Positions 20,059-31,498 of a stretch of 64,000 nucleotides of DNA are shown piece by piece; positions within the stretch are counted from its first letter, which is position 1, and each line of letters starts with the position of its first letter. A program made the position numbers and the translations under genes. Under the pieces are notes generated by a model. That model was not told the origin of the DNA. It saw nothing but the letters and a program-made list of their open reading frames with translations, and made no database searches. Source of the stretch: Trichosanthes cucumerina (lineage: Eukaryota > Streptophyta > Magnoliopsida > Cucurbitales > Cucurbitaceae); contig CM071835.1 in assembly GCA_036507285.1 (NCBI GenBank), positions 47,519,501 through 47,583,500 on the forward strand, in the 5' to 3' direction.

Positions 20059-22100
20059 TTTGCTGAAAATTTACAAACAAAACTTGTATGAGTTTCTTGC
20101 TATAATTGTCTAATCCAATCATGTTTTAGCTAATTATCAAATGATTTCTAGGTCATTTATAATTTGCAATGATACTCCAAAGGTTTAGAATGTATGACAC
20201 CGGAGGGTAATAAAAAACACTCCTCCTCTGGATCAAGACAATCTTGACCAAAACCTAATGCCAGAATAACTCTTATTCCTATAGGCTTTAGTTACCATTA
20301 TTCGGTCGGGATACATACACTACTTATGTACCTTGTGAGTGTAACCCTCTGTCTTTAGATCCCGAGTCCCCATCCAATAAAATCCACCAGAGAAGGGAGG
20401 ACTAGATTGAAAAATAGACTAAAGAAATCTTTATCCCTTTCGGGTGTCTACTGTGTTCGATCTCCTATGATCAAGCCCTCCGAAGGGATTGTCTGGTCCA
20501 GGCCAAACTAGCAGACTTACCATAGTGATCTTACGGTGTAAACCGACTGAAGAGACCATAGGTTCTGTTTTCACTAAACCTGTTCCCACTCACTATAAGT
20601 ACCCTCTCCATTCACCTTGATATTGACTCATACAAACACCATCCGAAGGGGGACGCTCCCGTTTGCGCCACGACGCCAAGTATGAGTCTCACGGTGTGAA
20701 CTTCCCGGAGATACGTAGGTAGAAAAATATGTATCACATACACTTTTCCTCCCACTGGATACTTTAAATCTATAGGAATCTTACTTAAGTTAAACCCGAC
20801 TAATAGTTTTACCTAAACTTATCAATATAACTCTTATATTGATAATCAATATAACTCTTATATTGATTTTATCCTAAGTTTGCTAATATAACTCTTTATA
20901 TTAAGCCTACGATTTATAGTTTATTAACCCCTTAATAAACCCGCTAACGCTACTGTCATTTATAAACTCTCTGATTAAATTTCACTCCCAGGTCAGTTCC
21001 CAGGTAGGGGTGTTCCGTTTCCGTCAGCTTAAATACCCTAACCTAGACAGAACTTTCCTTAGACAGAGTTTCTCTTTTAATCATTGTTTATAAATTACTT
21101 GGTTCCTAATTCTAATCTAATTAGAACTAGATAACCTAAGGTCTATTATTTCCAAGTTCTAAACATTTTAAAACTAATAATTAACCTTAGGTGACATGCA
21201 TACTATGTTATAGTGCTTGATCATTCATCTCATGAATAATAAAATATACATAGCATAATCATCTCATGAAATATAATGCATGTCAATGCCGTCCATAAAT
21301 TAATATAACACCTTATATTAATTAATCATGCAAACTATATAACATAACTCTTTATATTATAAATGATGCATGGAAATGCTTAACCTAAGGTGGGATGTCT
21401 GATTTAAAAGCATACATTATGCATGACAATAATTACACAACAATTGCATAATTTAAATAGCAAAATTAGACCAATTTTGACACCCTAAAATAATTTTAAT
21501 TAATATAATCTAATTATATTAATTAGAATTAATAAAATTAAATACAATTAAATATAAAACGTTTTTATATTTATTATATAAAATAAAAAATATTTCTGCT
21601 CGTTGAAGCCTTCTGTGAAACGTCTATGGCGTTGCAATGCTGATACTAGCGTTGCAATGCTGCTCTTTGTCCTCTTCTGCCCGTTGGAGCGCGCCTCATT
21701 TCCTGCGTTGCACAACGCCTAAGCGTTGCAATGCCGAGGACAGCGTTGCAACGCTGTCGTCTCCTCCGGCGCGCCTGTTGCAGTGGCATTGCAACACCAA
21801 TGAACAACGTTGCAACGCCATTCACAGAACAACAACAATCTCCATTGTTTTGGCTCGTTTTTTGCTCCGTTCTTCTTGGCAACCACCATGCCTCGATCGA
21901 CACGGACTTACAGACTCGATTTACATAATAAAATGCCCAAAACAATAGGCCCTTACATTGAACGATTCAACGAAATTATGTAAATCTAAGTGCCAAAATT
22001 GGAACCATCTAACTTGCAAACCGCTCATTCATCTCATGAAAAACAGTAAATCCCACCTCTTTCTTGATAAATCCAGAACGAAAATTAAGAACACAATTGG
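20059..22100 (-). other. Copia-A long untranslated leader
   Basis: 2.0 kb between gag and primer site with no credible frame. It contains triloop inverted repeats: 20821-20843 (10-bp perfect arms, CTC spacer), its tandem near-copy 20844-20868 (11-bp arms, CTC) and 20884-20903 (8-bp arms, CTCT). A GCGTTGCAACGC-type palindrome cluster lies at 21629-21820. The region 20150-20700 is shared with the other copia leaders, including the CACGGTGTGAACTTCC block. Confidence 0.75.
21629..21820 (-). repeat. GCGTTGCAACGC palindrome cluster in Copia-A leader
   Basis: About seven copies of the 12-bp palindrome, one exact (21743-21754, inside CAGCGTTGCAACGCTG) and the rest with one or two changes, such as GCGTTGCAATGC at 21629, 21649 and 21723. 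On the element's sense strand a GGCGCGCC-GGAG spacer precedes the exact copy, which is followed by GTCCTC. This matches the arrangement in the Athila-G LTR. Confidence 0.85.
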
Positions 22101-22112
22101 GCTCTGATACCA
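22101..22112 (-). promoter_or_regulatory. Copia-A primer-binding site
   Basis: GCTCTGATACCA on the plus strand, that is TGGTATCAGAGC in the element's sense, two bases from the 5' LTR end at 22115. Confidence 0.92.
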
Positions 22113-22114
22113 AT

Positions 22115-23621
22115 TGAAGGGATCGAATTCCTCAGCGGAAGCAATTGTTAATCGCGTGTTCTTAATTTAGTTACATGAATTACAATCAAGATCTATTCTA
22201 AGTAGATTAAGCATGCATTTCTACAAGATAGAAAACAAGATATTACCTCTGAAGAACTCTTTCTTCAAGTACTCCTTCTCCCATGATCACGATCTCAGCA
22301 ACATGAACCCGAACGATCACGGACACTACCATCGGATCTTCTCCGTTGTTCTCTAGGTGAGGGAGGAAGGTGAGTTTCCTTTAGGTGAGATTAGATGTTT
22401 GTGAGAGAGGTTGTGTGTTTTGTTTGTGGAACCTTTCCAACAAGACAAAACACTTACAATCTAGGGTTTTACAAGATGTTGTTTTTTTTTTTCAAATTGC
22501 ATCTCATGCAACCTTTTATAAGGAAATAGGATGAAAATTACCATCCTATCCTTCCTTCATTCTCTCATTAGTATATAGTTTATATGTGAATCTAATTCAC
22601 ATTAAAACCATATATTATATCAATTATATCATATATAACTGATATAACACCTCATATATGAAAGTGAACACTTCAATTTCATTCCTAACTTTATAACCTC
22701 AATATAACCATGTTGAGCCAACGGAGGGACCTAATGGACCTACAGTTCATGAGCTCCAATGATGTGAGATTAACTGATCAAACTCTTTGATCCAGTTAAT
22801 CAATATTCATTAACTACAAGTCACTCCACTATAGGTTGTTCGTAATCATAGCTGAGTCAAATTACCATTTTACCCCTGTGATGACCTCTTTGTTCCTTAA
22901 GCACCACTGATCCTCTAATGAACAACAAGTCTAAGGTCCTACCATAGACTCATACCCTCTTAAGTAAGTTAGAGGGCGGGGCCCCGTTGTTCAAGACCTA
23001 GAGTCAGTTCTTAAGGGAACAACCTATCTAATTACTTAGTGTAAGAATGAGTGAATTCCATCTTGTATAGTTAAGTCCCCAGCTACCTACGAGGTTCTGT
23101 CCCTGAGAAGGTAGGCTTATTGAGTCGGCTACAGGCCACTCTCACCCATACTAGTCTAAGGACAAACCCCTATAAGCAGGAGTTCTTAACTTACTCAGGA
23201 TTAAGGTCGAGTCACTAATAATCATTTATAAATTATCAATTTTATCCTGTTAACGGTATTACACTGGTTAGACTAATAATTTGCAGTCTGATCTTGTATG
23301 AACTCTTCATACAGGATGCCCCTCCTCGCATGTCAACTACATGAATGAGTTGGATTACCTCATTTGTACTAATTACAAAGTGGGTCGCATCCATGGTGTT
23401 ACCAGAATGAAATTTCCAACCTTATTCTTATACCATAGACCATTTAGGTTATATTCTTGAACACAATCCAAATAGTGTCCACTACACTGATGTTCAAGAT
23501 ATATTATAACCTTGGAGCTTAGTTTATTGGATTTATAAAACAAGAATGTAATTTTATCAAAACAAATAACTCTTTATTTATTTGATCAAAATTACACAAG
23601 TTTAGGGCACAAATCCCAACA
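22115..23621 (-). mobile_element. Copia-A 5' LTR
   Basis: 1507 bp, written TGAAGGGATCG...CCCAACA. It is collinear with the 3' LTR at 3316-6371 apart from Solo-B and a shorter segment near 22830. The minus-strand TATA-like TATAAAAGG is at 22512-22520. The ladder has a 15-bp inverted repeat with one mismatch at 22615-22647 around CAT. It is followed by the TSD CACAC. Confidence 0.9.
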
Positions 23622-23626
23622 CACAC
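23622..23626. repeat. Target-site duplication of Copia-A (right)
   Basis: CACAC, identical to 3311-3315. Confidence 0.9.
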
Positions 23627-24504
23627 AGGGAGGATCACGTTCGAGTTATTGACCTAAACGGTCTATAGTAAATGGTTAGGCTTGGAGACCTAATTCTGGA
23701 TACGCTGTTGATGCGACCCGTTTTGTATTAGATACAAACGAGGTGATCTAGCTCGTTCATGTGGTTGACATGCAAGTGAGGGCATCTTGTGCAATGAGAC
23801 TGTAAAAGACCGAACCGTGAATTATTAGACGTACTGATGTAATACCGTTAACAGTATAAGACTAATAAATTCGTAGATGACCATTAGTGACTCGACCTTA
23901 ATCCTGAGCGTGTTACGGACTCACATGCGCCAGAGTCCGTCCTTTTACTAGTACGGGTGAGGGTGGCCACTGTTGCTCGCCCAATATGCCTATCTTCTTA
24001 GGGACAGGACCACGTGGGGAGCTGGGAACTTGACTACGTAAGATGGAATTCAATCGTTCCCGAATTAGGGAAACTAGAGGGGTTGTTTCCTTAAGTGTTG
24101 TCTCTAGAGCTTGAACAACGGGGCCCCACCCTCTCACTGACCCGAGAGGGTTATTGTTTATGGTAGCACCATTCAACGTAGTTGTTCATTAGAGGAGCAG
24201 TGAGACTTAAGGAGAAAGAGGTAGACACAGGGGTAAAACGGTAATTTAACCCAACTGTGACTACGAACAAATTGTGAAGGGTCGACTCACGGGTATTGGT
24301 TATATCGATGGACACAACTTGTCCTACAGTGATGAGAGTGCAACTACAGGCTTTAGTGGAGTGTTACCTTAGCTAATGAATGTTGAATAACCGGGTCAAA
24401 GAGTTTGATAGGTTAGTCTCGGATTATTGGAGCTCATCATCTGTAGGTCCATTAGGTCCCTCGGTTGGCCCAAATTGGACAAATTGAGGGTTTACAGTTT
24501 GATG

Positions 24505-24779
24505 TGAATTTGAAGTGTTCAAATTCATTATTTGAGTATTTATGTCATTTATATGTGATATAGATGACATAATATATAGTTTTATGTGAATGAGATTTAT
24601 AATAAACTATAGTATAACCTAATTGATTAATTAGTGCTAATTGGAGAAATAGAATTGAGAGAAATTAAATTGAATGTGATTCAATTTAAAAATCCACAAT
24701 TATGCAAATGAGATTTGTATAATAAGGTATGTGATACCTTATATTATGTGATATGCAAATATGATTTGCATATCATATA
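24505..24779 (+). repeat. Inverted-repeat ladder in Copia-1 LTR
   Basis: Seven inverted repeats, the last ending about 50 bp before the TATA box: 24505-24527 (10-bp arms, GTG), 24541-24571 (14, one mismatch, GTG), 24574-24612 (imperfect, GAG), 24665-24689 (11, GTG), 24699-24723 (11, one mismatch, GAG), 24722-24742 (9, GTG) and 24745-24779 (16, one mismatch, ATG; arm TATGTGATATGCAAAT). Confidence 0.92.
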
Positions 24780-24830
24780 GTTGTGGTAAAATGGTGATTT
24801 GGTGGAGGTTTTAACTCTATCGCACAATAG

Positions 24831-24838
24831 TATATAAA
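24831..24838 (+). promoter_or_regulatory. TATA box of Copia-1 LTR
   Basis: TATATAAA in CAATAGTATATAAAGGC, the clearest copia promoter in the window; transcription would start about 30 bp downstream. Confidence 0.7.
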
Positions 24839-25277
24839 GGCTTTGCAAGAAGCTTTTAGTGAAGCAATTGCCATTTTTTTGATTTTCATTCAAAGAGAGC
24901 ATTCATCTTTCTCTCATTCTCTCTCAATTCTCTCTCAAATTCTCCTCACCCAAAATCCAAAGGGAGTTCCACTCACTCTCCCTCAACCTCCCGAGAACAA
25001 CCGAGAAGACCCTTTGGAGATGTCTCACTGTTTGGTTCGAGGATCGAGTCTGTGGAGATCGTTGGTTCGAGAGTGATCGTGATAGAGAAGGAGAAAACGT
25101 TGAAGAAGAGTTCTTAAGAGGTTAGTATCTATTACTTATTGTTTTCTCTACTTTTAAGCATGTTTAGCCTAGGAATCTATGAGATAGGTTCAATTTTAAG
25201 ATATGATTTACACAACGAAACAACGACGTTTTACAATGTCTTCTGCTGCGGGAATTCGAAATCCGTTCATGTTTCAA

Positions 25278-26474
25278 TTGGTATCAAAGCCAATAATTGA
25301 GAGATGAAAAATGATAAATATCACCCAGTTTTTTCAGGTTCTGTCTGACACCAATATTCGATAATCCGAAGCTCAGAACGACGATCAAACCGTTCCAAAT
25401 GAGGCCCTATTATTCCTCAACAAGCTGACAATATTTCAGCAAAATCCAACGGTTGAAACTCTAGCAAACGACAATTTTGTGAACGCCGTCGGTGAAAAAT
25501 CGAACTGCACTGATCTCCCAACGTTTTTTTTATTCCTCTTTCGTTTTTTCCTTTTCTTTTTAGGTTATATCCTCCTAAAAAAACCTAGGCTTTCTAGATA
25601 AGCCAACTCATTTAACCTAAAATGGGCTAAACCTATAATCCGATATTTTGGACCCACAAACATAAGAAACTCCATGTTTGTCTAACAAATGGGTTGGACA
25701 CCCATAAGACATTCTGGTTTATGCCTCCACCTTTTGAATTTTTTTTAGAGTATATAGGACTATTGTTAATGGCATAACGTCGATTACTGTCTGTTTAACA
25801 TGGAATTATTATGTTTAAAGTTCAAAATTTTCTGGCTTTTTTTTTTCTTTTCTGATTGTAATTATACAATATATTTTTTCCTCATTTGTTTTGTTTTGTG
25901 TTTTACTGGAATAAGGCCAGACCAATCCAATTAAATCTCCGCATACATAAAAGTTGCATATATTCTATTTTTTTTATTTTATATGACCGAGGGTTCGAGT
26001 AGTAGCATTCACGAAGTGTAAACTTGCAAATGATAGGAAAGTTCTCAAAGTTGAAAAAAAAGTTCTTTTATTTGACCATTTTTTTTTGTTCTTTTGTTCT
26101 TTTGTTTCTACTTGGATGAAAAAAGTTTGGTATGTTTTCTTTTAACAAATCTCCGCAAGTTTTTTTCTTTTTTTAAAAAAGAAAGAAATCTTTTTTTTTT
26201 TCGTAAGTTTTACCATCAAGAGAAGACACTTCTGTAAAAGGGAAGTAGTATATTTTATTATTCTTAGGGAAAAAATCCCCCAAAAAAAAGGGTTTGTTTT
26301 TTTTCCTACTTTTGTAAAAGATCTTTCTTTGGTTAAAAAAACATTTCTATGGTGGACTTAGGATTGAAGTAAGAAGTTTTTTATTTGTTTAAAGAATATA
26401 TATTTTCCAATTATCGGTTGGCAACCACGTATCACAAAATTACGACTAATTTCTCAAAAAACACATTTTCTTTT
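25278..26474 (+). other. Primer site and leader-like sequence after Copia-1 LTR
   Basis: TTGGTATCAAAGC at 25278-25290 differs by one base from the copia primer site and follows the LTR end by one base. About 230 bp of leader-like sequence follows. From about 25520 to 26474 the DNA is T-rich with homopolymer runs; I recognise no gene or element and no convincing frame there. It stops where minus-strand Copia-D begins. Confidence 0.55.
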
Positions 26475-29400
26475 GAACAAGGAAATTATCGAGTTTGACA
26501 TTTTGATGAAAAATAAATTTCATGTATTAGGTACTTGCAAAAACTTTTATGTTTAATCCAATCAGTTTTAGCGAAATTAAACATTGATCATGTTGGGTTT
26601 TATATCCTAAAACTCGTGGTTTACAAACTGGATGTACATTTTATTTTGCAATAAAGTTTTTATCGATGGTTATTCAGTAAAATTGTTATTGAATAAAGTG
26701 AATTGTGTATTTTAGAACCCTAATCTAATAAGAACTCTTGGCTATAGAATGTATACTTGAACTTTATGTGTGACATAAAAGTGGATTAAGTTCAAGTTAT
26801 AGCCAGAACGATTTATAGTATAGGGATAGCGTTGGGTACCTTATCCTGGGAACACTATGAGCGCAACCCACTTTGTATAGTACAAACGACGTGATCCTAA
26901 ATCGTTCATGTGGAGACATACGAGTGGGGGCATCCTATGCAATGAGTTTGCATAAGATCGAAGCGAGAAGCTTGATCCACTTAGACTTTATAACTCACAT
27001 TTCTTGTGTAATCGATTATATTCATATGATGATCTAGGTAATTCGATTTTAATCTTGAGCGTGCTATGAACTCCTGTTTATTCGAGATTATCCTTAGATT
27101 TGCATGGGTGAGAGTGACCCGAGATCGCCGACTCAATAAGCCTCTCATTTTGGGGATAAGACTGGGTAGATAGTTGGGAACATAGTCCTGCAGATGGAAT
27201 TCACTCCTATACGATTTAGGGTTTAGTAGAGAGGTTATTCCCTTAAGTGTTGACTCCGGGTCTTGAACAATGGGTCAAACCTCTTATTGGCAGAGAGGGA
27301 TTCAGTTTGTTGGTTGGACCACAAACCAATTTTTATTAGAGGATCAGTGGGACTTAAGGAACAAGAAGCAAATACAAGGGTAAAACGGTTTATTTGACCC
27401 AACTGTAATTACGAACGACCTATGAAGGATCAACTTACTTATCATCATGGTTATATCGAGTGGACATAAAATATATCTACAGTGAGGAGAGTGCAACCAC
27501 TGGGCTTTAATGGAGTGTTCAACGGTTAACAAATGTTGATTAGCTAGGCTAAAGAGTTTGGTCGGTTAATCTCGTATCGTTGGAGCTCATGATTTGTAGG
27601 TCCATTAGGTCCCCCTTACTAGCTCGGACTAAGCCTTGTAACAATTTGAGAGAAAAGAATTTGAATTGTTCAAATTCGGTATTGGGAGAAAACGTTAATT
27701 ATATACGATATACTTAACGTTTCATAGTTTAATTATGAATTAAACTATGATAAAGAAGAGGTGGACATATTTAAATATGATTTAAATATTGGTTCGGTTT
27801 AAAACATGAATAGGGATTCATGTTCGAACAATCGATTTAAGAAACCGGATTGGTCCAATTATTTAATTTGATATTTGATATTAAATTAAATAATTATTTA
27901 AAATTAATTTTATATTAATTTTGAATTAAAATTAAATGGAAATTCAAAATCATTTTTGAATAAAAAAGGACCAAATTCACAAATTGGTGAATAAGCTACT
28001 TTGAATATCAAATTCACCAAAATTGCCCACTTCCTTCTTCAATTATCCTTCTCATCTTTGTGTTGTCATCTTCACCTAGCTTTAGGAAGCTTGAAATGAC
28101 AATTAATTGAAGAAGAATTGAAGGAATTAAGAGAATTTTGCAGAAAATTCTTGGGTTTCTCGGTTTTGACCTCTCCCCCTTCTTCTTCCAAATTCTCTCA
28201 ATCAAAGATCCCACAATCTGTTCTAAGGCTTGAGGATAGTAGGGAAGATACTAGAGGTGGTCCACAACCTGTTTTAGTTCAAAAGAAAGCCCTTAGATTG
28301 CTTCAATTTTGAGCTTCAAAAGTAGTGTTCTTCCTTCTCTATTTTCCAATTTTGAGCATGCTTTTTAAATTGTAAAATTGATAAACTTAGAGTGTTCAAG
28401 ATCCAAAATTGCTTCCGATTTCTTAATATGTATTCTTTTAGATCCCTAGGTCAATAAATTTACAATGATACCCCAAAGCCTTAGAATAACTGTCACCGAA
28501 GTGTAGTCAAATCACTTCTCCTCTGAGACGAGACTATCTCGACCAAACCCTATTACCATAATAACTCTTATTCCTACAGGTCTTAGTTACCATTTTTTGG
28601 TCTAGATGCATTAACTCTTAATATGTCCCGTAAGTGTGACCCTCTTATTTTAGATTCCAGAGTTCCCTCCCAACAAAATCCGCCGAAGAGAGGACTAAGT
28701 TGGAAAAGAAACTAAGGCAACCATGTCCCTTTCGAGAGTTTACGTTGTTCCGACCCCTATGATCAGGCCTTCCGAAGGGATCGTTTGCTCAAGGGCAAAC
28801 ATGCAGGCGGATCATAAGAGTCTCACAGTGTAAACCAACAAAGGAGACCGTGGGTCTCGTTGACACAAGTCCCACTCCCACTTACTATAAGTACTCTCTT
28901 CATTCACCTTGATTTTGATCCATACAACTACCAACCGAAGAAGGACGCTCCCATTGGCACCACGAGGTCGAGTATGGATCTCACGGTGTGAACTTAACGG
29001 AGATTCGTAGATGAAAATATTGTTGTATCATATACACCTATTTCCTCCTACCCAGTACTTTATAATTAGAGATTGACCTAAATAAATCTGACTATAATTT
29101 ACCTAAGTCTACCAATATAACATTTATATTGGAATTACCTAAGTCATTAACCTTTTAATAAACTTAGGTCTATGAGTTTAATTCATTAACCCTTTAATAA
29201 ACGCCACTCATAAATTATAATTTATAAACCTCTAGATTAAATTCACTCCTAGGTTGATTCCTAAGTAGGGGTGTTCCATTTCTGTCAGCTTAATATCCCA
29301 ACCTTGCCAAAACCTTCTTAAGACAGAGTTCCTCTTTAATCATAGTTTATAAATTATTAGATTGCCTAATTCTAATCTTATTATAACTAGAGAACCTAAG

Positions 29401-30128
29401 GTCTAATTAATCCAATGTTAAAACCATTATAAAACTAGTTAATTAACCTTAGGTTACATGCATTTCTATGTTATAATGTGCTTTATCATTCATCACATGA
29501 ATATACATAAATTAATAATATATTTATCACATAAAAAAATGCATCTCAATGCTTTCATAAATTAATATAACAATTATATTAATTACACATGCATACTATA
29601 TAATATAACATTTATATTATAAATGATGCATGAATATGTTTAACCTAAGGTGAGCTTTTAAACTATATGACATACATTATGCATATAATTAATTTATACA
29701 ACACTTGCATAAATTAAATAGTAAAATGGACCACATTTTGACACCCTTAAAATTAATTAAAATTAATATAATCAAATTATATTAATTTTTAATTAATTAA
29801 AAGAAATTAAATAAAATTCATGCACCCACTTTGCACGTCATGGGTGACCGTGTCGAGACACTGCATCTGTTGCAGGCGTCTGCGACAACGTCTTGACGTT
29901 GTTGTCTGGACAGATCAAAGCACCTCTGTTCTTGCTTAATTTTGCTATGTTCTTCTCAGCAACTCCTTGCCAAGGGACGACATAGACTTAGAAACTCGAT
30001 TCACATACAATTTTCCAAAATAACGAGCCCTTACATCGATCTCATCAATGAAAATGTAAATCTAAAGGTGCTAAAATTGAAAACATCTATTATGCAAAAC
30101 TCATTCATCATTTGAAAAATTATAGGAA
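26475..30128 (-). mobile_element. Copia-D fragment: gag start and leader only
   Basis: A minus-strand copia remnant. Near 26500 the complement reads MSNSIIS, corresponding to the Copia-A gag start, and homology stops about ten codons in. The rest (28446-30128) is leader, collinear with Copia-A 20150-22030, and ends before the primer site. Leader inverted repeats: 29112-29132 (9-bp perfect arms, CAT), 29561-29585 (11-bp perfect, CAA) and near 29600 (9-bp, CAT). Where Copia-A has the GCGTTGCAACGC cluster, this copy has other palindromes near 29850-29915 (GTGTCGAGACAC; GACAACGTC). Confidence 0.75.
26591..28440 (+). mobile_element. Solo LTR of the Copia-C family (in Copia-D)
   Basis: A complete 1850-bp LTR, TGTTGGGTTTTATATCC to TTCTTTTA (the final CA has become TA), with no internal region. 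Flanks are GATCA (26586-26590) and GATCC (28441-28445), a TSD with one mismatch. Copia-D homology continues across it. The ladder at 27657-27850 includes perfect 12-bp arms CATAGTTTAATT around ATG. Confidence 0.88.
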
Positions 30129-30689
30129 CTGATAATTCTCATTTATAAGGATTATTTAACCTAAAACTAGGTTATTTTTGTCATTTTTATATGTTTATTG
30201 ATTACCAAGCAAGTGAGAAATAACATTAATGAATAAAATTCTTGAAAACTTGCTAAGAATGGTGGGAAGTGAAAAATAATTGAAAAAAAATGAATTTGAA
30301 CTAATTTCATTGTTTTTGTGTAGATTTGGAGCAAACAGAAAAATGCAAGAGAGAAAATCATTTTTACTTATAGGGCAGATGAATAACAAGCCAGAATGCA
30401 ACACAAAATGTAGGACAAAATGCAACTGCATTTTCATATTTTCGGAAAAACACCACAAATTTTGGGATTTCGAGATTTGGGGAGATTCTCGCTCATTTTT
30501 TAGAAAATATCAACCCCAAATTATGCCTAAATGAACACCCATCAATTGAGGATGATTTACAAAGGATTTCCCATGGATTGAGAATGATTTTTACATAGAA
30601 ACCCTAGTTTATCACCCATAAAAAGAGATGAAAAAAGACACAAAAGGAGATAACTCCAAGAATCAGCGCCTTATTTTTGGAAGAAAACT
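30129..30689 (+). other. AT-rich sequence, possible gypsy LTR fragment
   Basis: It starts TGATAATTCTCATTTATAAGG, reminiscent of the TGATAGCACAC start of Athila LTRs. It contains CCCATAAAAAGAGATG, a TATA-like site about 490 bp in. No matching second LTR, primer site or coding region is present. The small open frames are unlikely to be genes. Confidence 0.3.
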
Positions 30690-31033
30690 ATGGATTTCAA
30701 CTCCTAAATGGTCTTTTTTTCAACCCTTTTCCTCTGCTTTCTTTCACTTCAAGTTCAAGTAAACACTTCCACTCTTTAAACTTACATGGTTCAACTCCAC
30801 CCACAGGGCTTAACCAACTATCTTTTTTTATTCTAAGCTTCGATGACATCTTTCTTTTCTTGAACAAATATCATCTAAAGAAGACTCTTCTTCTCGCTTG
30901 CTTTACTATTATTCTAATGCCATGAAAGGATTTGCAGCTTAGTTATTTGAAACTGAGCTTGAATACTTGAAAAAGTTGCCTGATGTTGTGGTTGTAAGGG
31001 CTAATAGAAAGCATGAAGTTCTTCTATTTAGGT
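30690..31033 (+). pseudogene. Subtilisin-like serine protease (SBT) N-terminal fragment
   Basis: A host-derived fragment. Across three frames, pieces in the correct order match the N-terminus and I9 propeptide of plant subtilases of the SBT1/SDD1 kind: a signal-like MDFQLLNGLFF start, TYMVQLHPQGLTN, HLSFLEQISSKEDSSSR, LYYYSNAMKGFAA, ETELEYLKKLPDVV and VRANRKHEV. It has an internal TAG after GFAA, a TGA where W is expected before HLSFLEQ, and at least two frameshifts. It stops before the catalytic peptidase S8 domain. It lies just upstream of the CACTA transposase gene, so it may be a fragment captured by that element; family naming is from memory of the family. Confidence 0.75.
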
Positions 31034-31498
31034 ATGATAATAGTTCCATCTTACTGTCAATTTAATATTTATTTACTAATGGTGTCTCTAATTTCAAGTT
31101 TCATAGCTCCAACAAATCGAAAATATAGAGTTATGGATGAAAATTTTATACTTTTTCTTGTTTGGTTATGGTTAACATGAAAAATAAGGTGGGGTTGTTG
31201 ATTCTCATCTTTGAAATTGATTGATTGTTAATTTAATTAGGGTATAACATTGTGGAATTAATTAGTTTATAAATTGAGTTTGGATTGGAATCGATTGATT
31301 GTTAATTTACATTTGGGTAAAAGTTAGGAAAAAGTTAAAATGAGGTTGTTGATTATCATATTTAAAAGAGTACATTGTATTATTTGTAATAAATATGTAG
31401 TTTATTCTACTTTTTTTAGGACTTAGATTGATTTTATTAATTGAAAAATATCTATTGACTTCATTTAATTAGGTTATAACATAATAGACAAATTATAG
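31034..31498 (+). other. AT-rich stretch upstream of CACTA transposase
   Basis: No gene recognised. The sequence is AT-rich with partially repeated phrases (TTGATTGTTAATTTA near 31220 and 31298). It ends in ACAAATTATAG directly before the transposase ATG. It could be the element's promoter and 5' untranslated region. Confidence 0.4.

Larger units (their letters stand above)
3316..23621 (-). mobile_element. Copia-A, Ty1/copia element, full length but interrupted
   Basis: A minus-strand LTR retrotransposon with both LTRs, primer site, leader, gag, protease, integrase, reverse transcriptase, RNase H and polypurine tract in canonical copia order (read right to left). CACAC flanks it on both sides. 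Its own sequence is about 8.96 kb once Solo-B with its duplication (1461 bp) and Copia-C (9882 bp) are subtracted. All coding segments carry stops or frameshifts. About 300 bp of pol is missing at the Copia-C insertion point. It sits inside the Copia-1 LTR and is therefore younger than Copia-1 and older than Copia-C and Solo-B. Confidence 0.9.
23627..25276 (+). mobile_element. Copia-1 LTR, second part
   Basis: It continues from 3315 after Copia-A. Layout follows the other copia LTRs: the GGAGCTCATCATCTGTAGG block near 24430, the ladder 24505-24779, a TATA box at 24831-24838 (TATATAAA), then a pyrimidine-rich R/U5. It ends at 25276 (TTTCA) and is followed by a primer-binding site, which is unexpected for a 3' LTR. 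Confidence 0.85.

Noticed and set aside
21637..21948. 103- and 99-codon frames on both strands in the Copia-A leader
   Set aside because: They are open because the GC-rich palindromic repeats lack stops on both strands; composition simply follows the repeats.
25520..26474. Possible host gene in the T-rich stretch after the Copia-1 LTR
   Set aside because: No frame of useful length, no motif, many homopolymer runs; left as unassigned.
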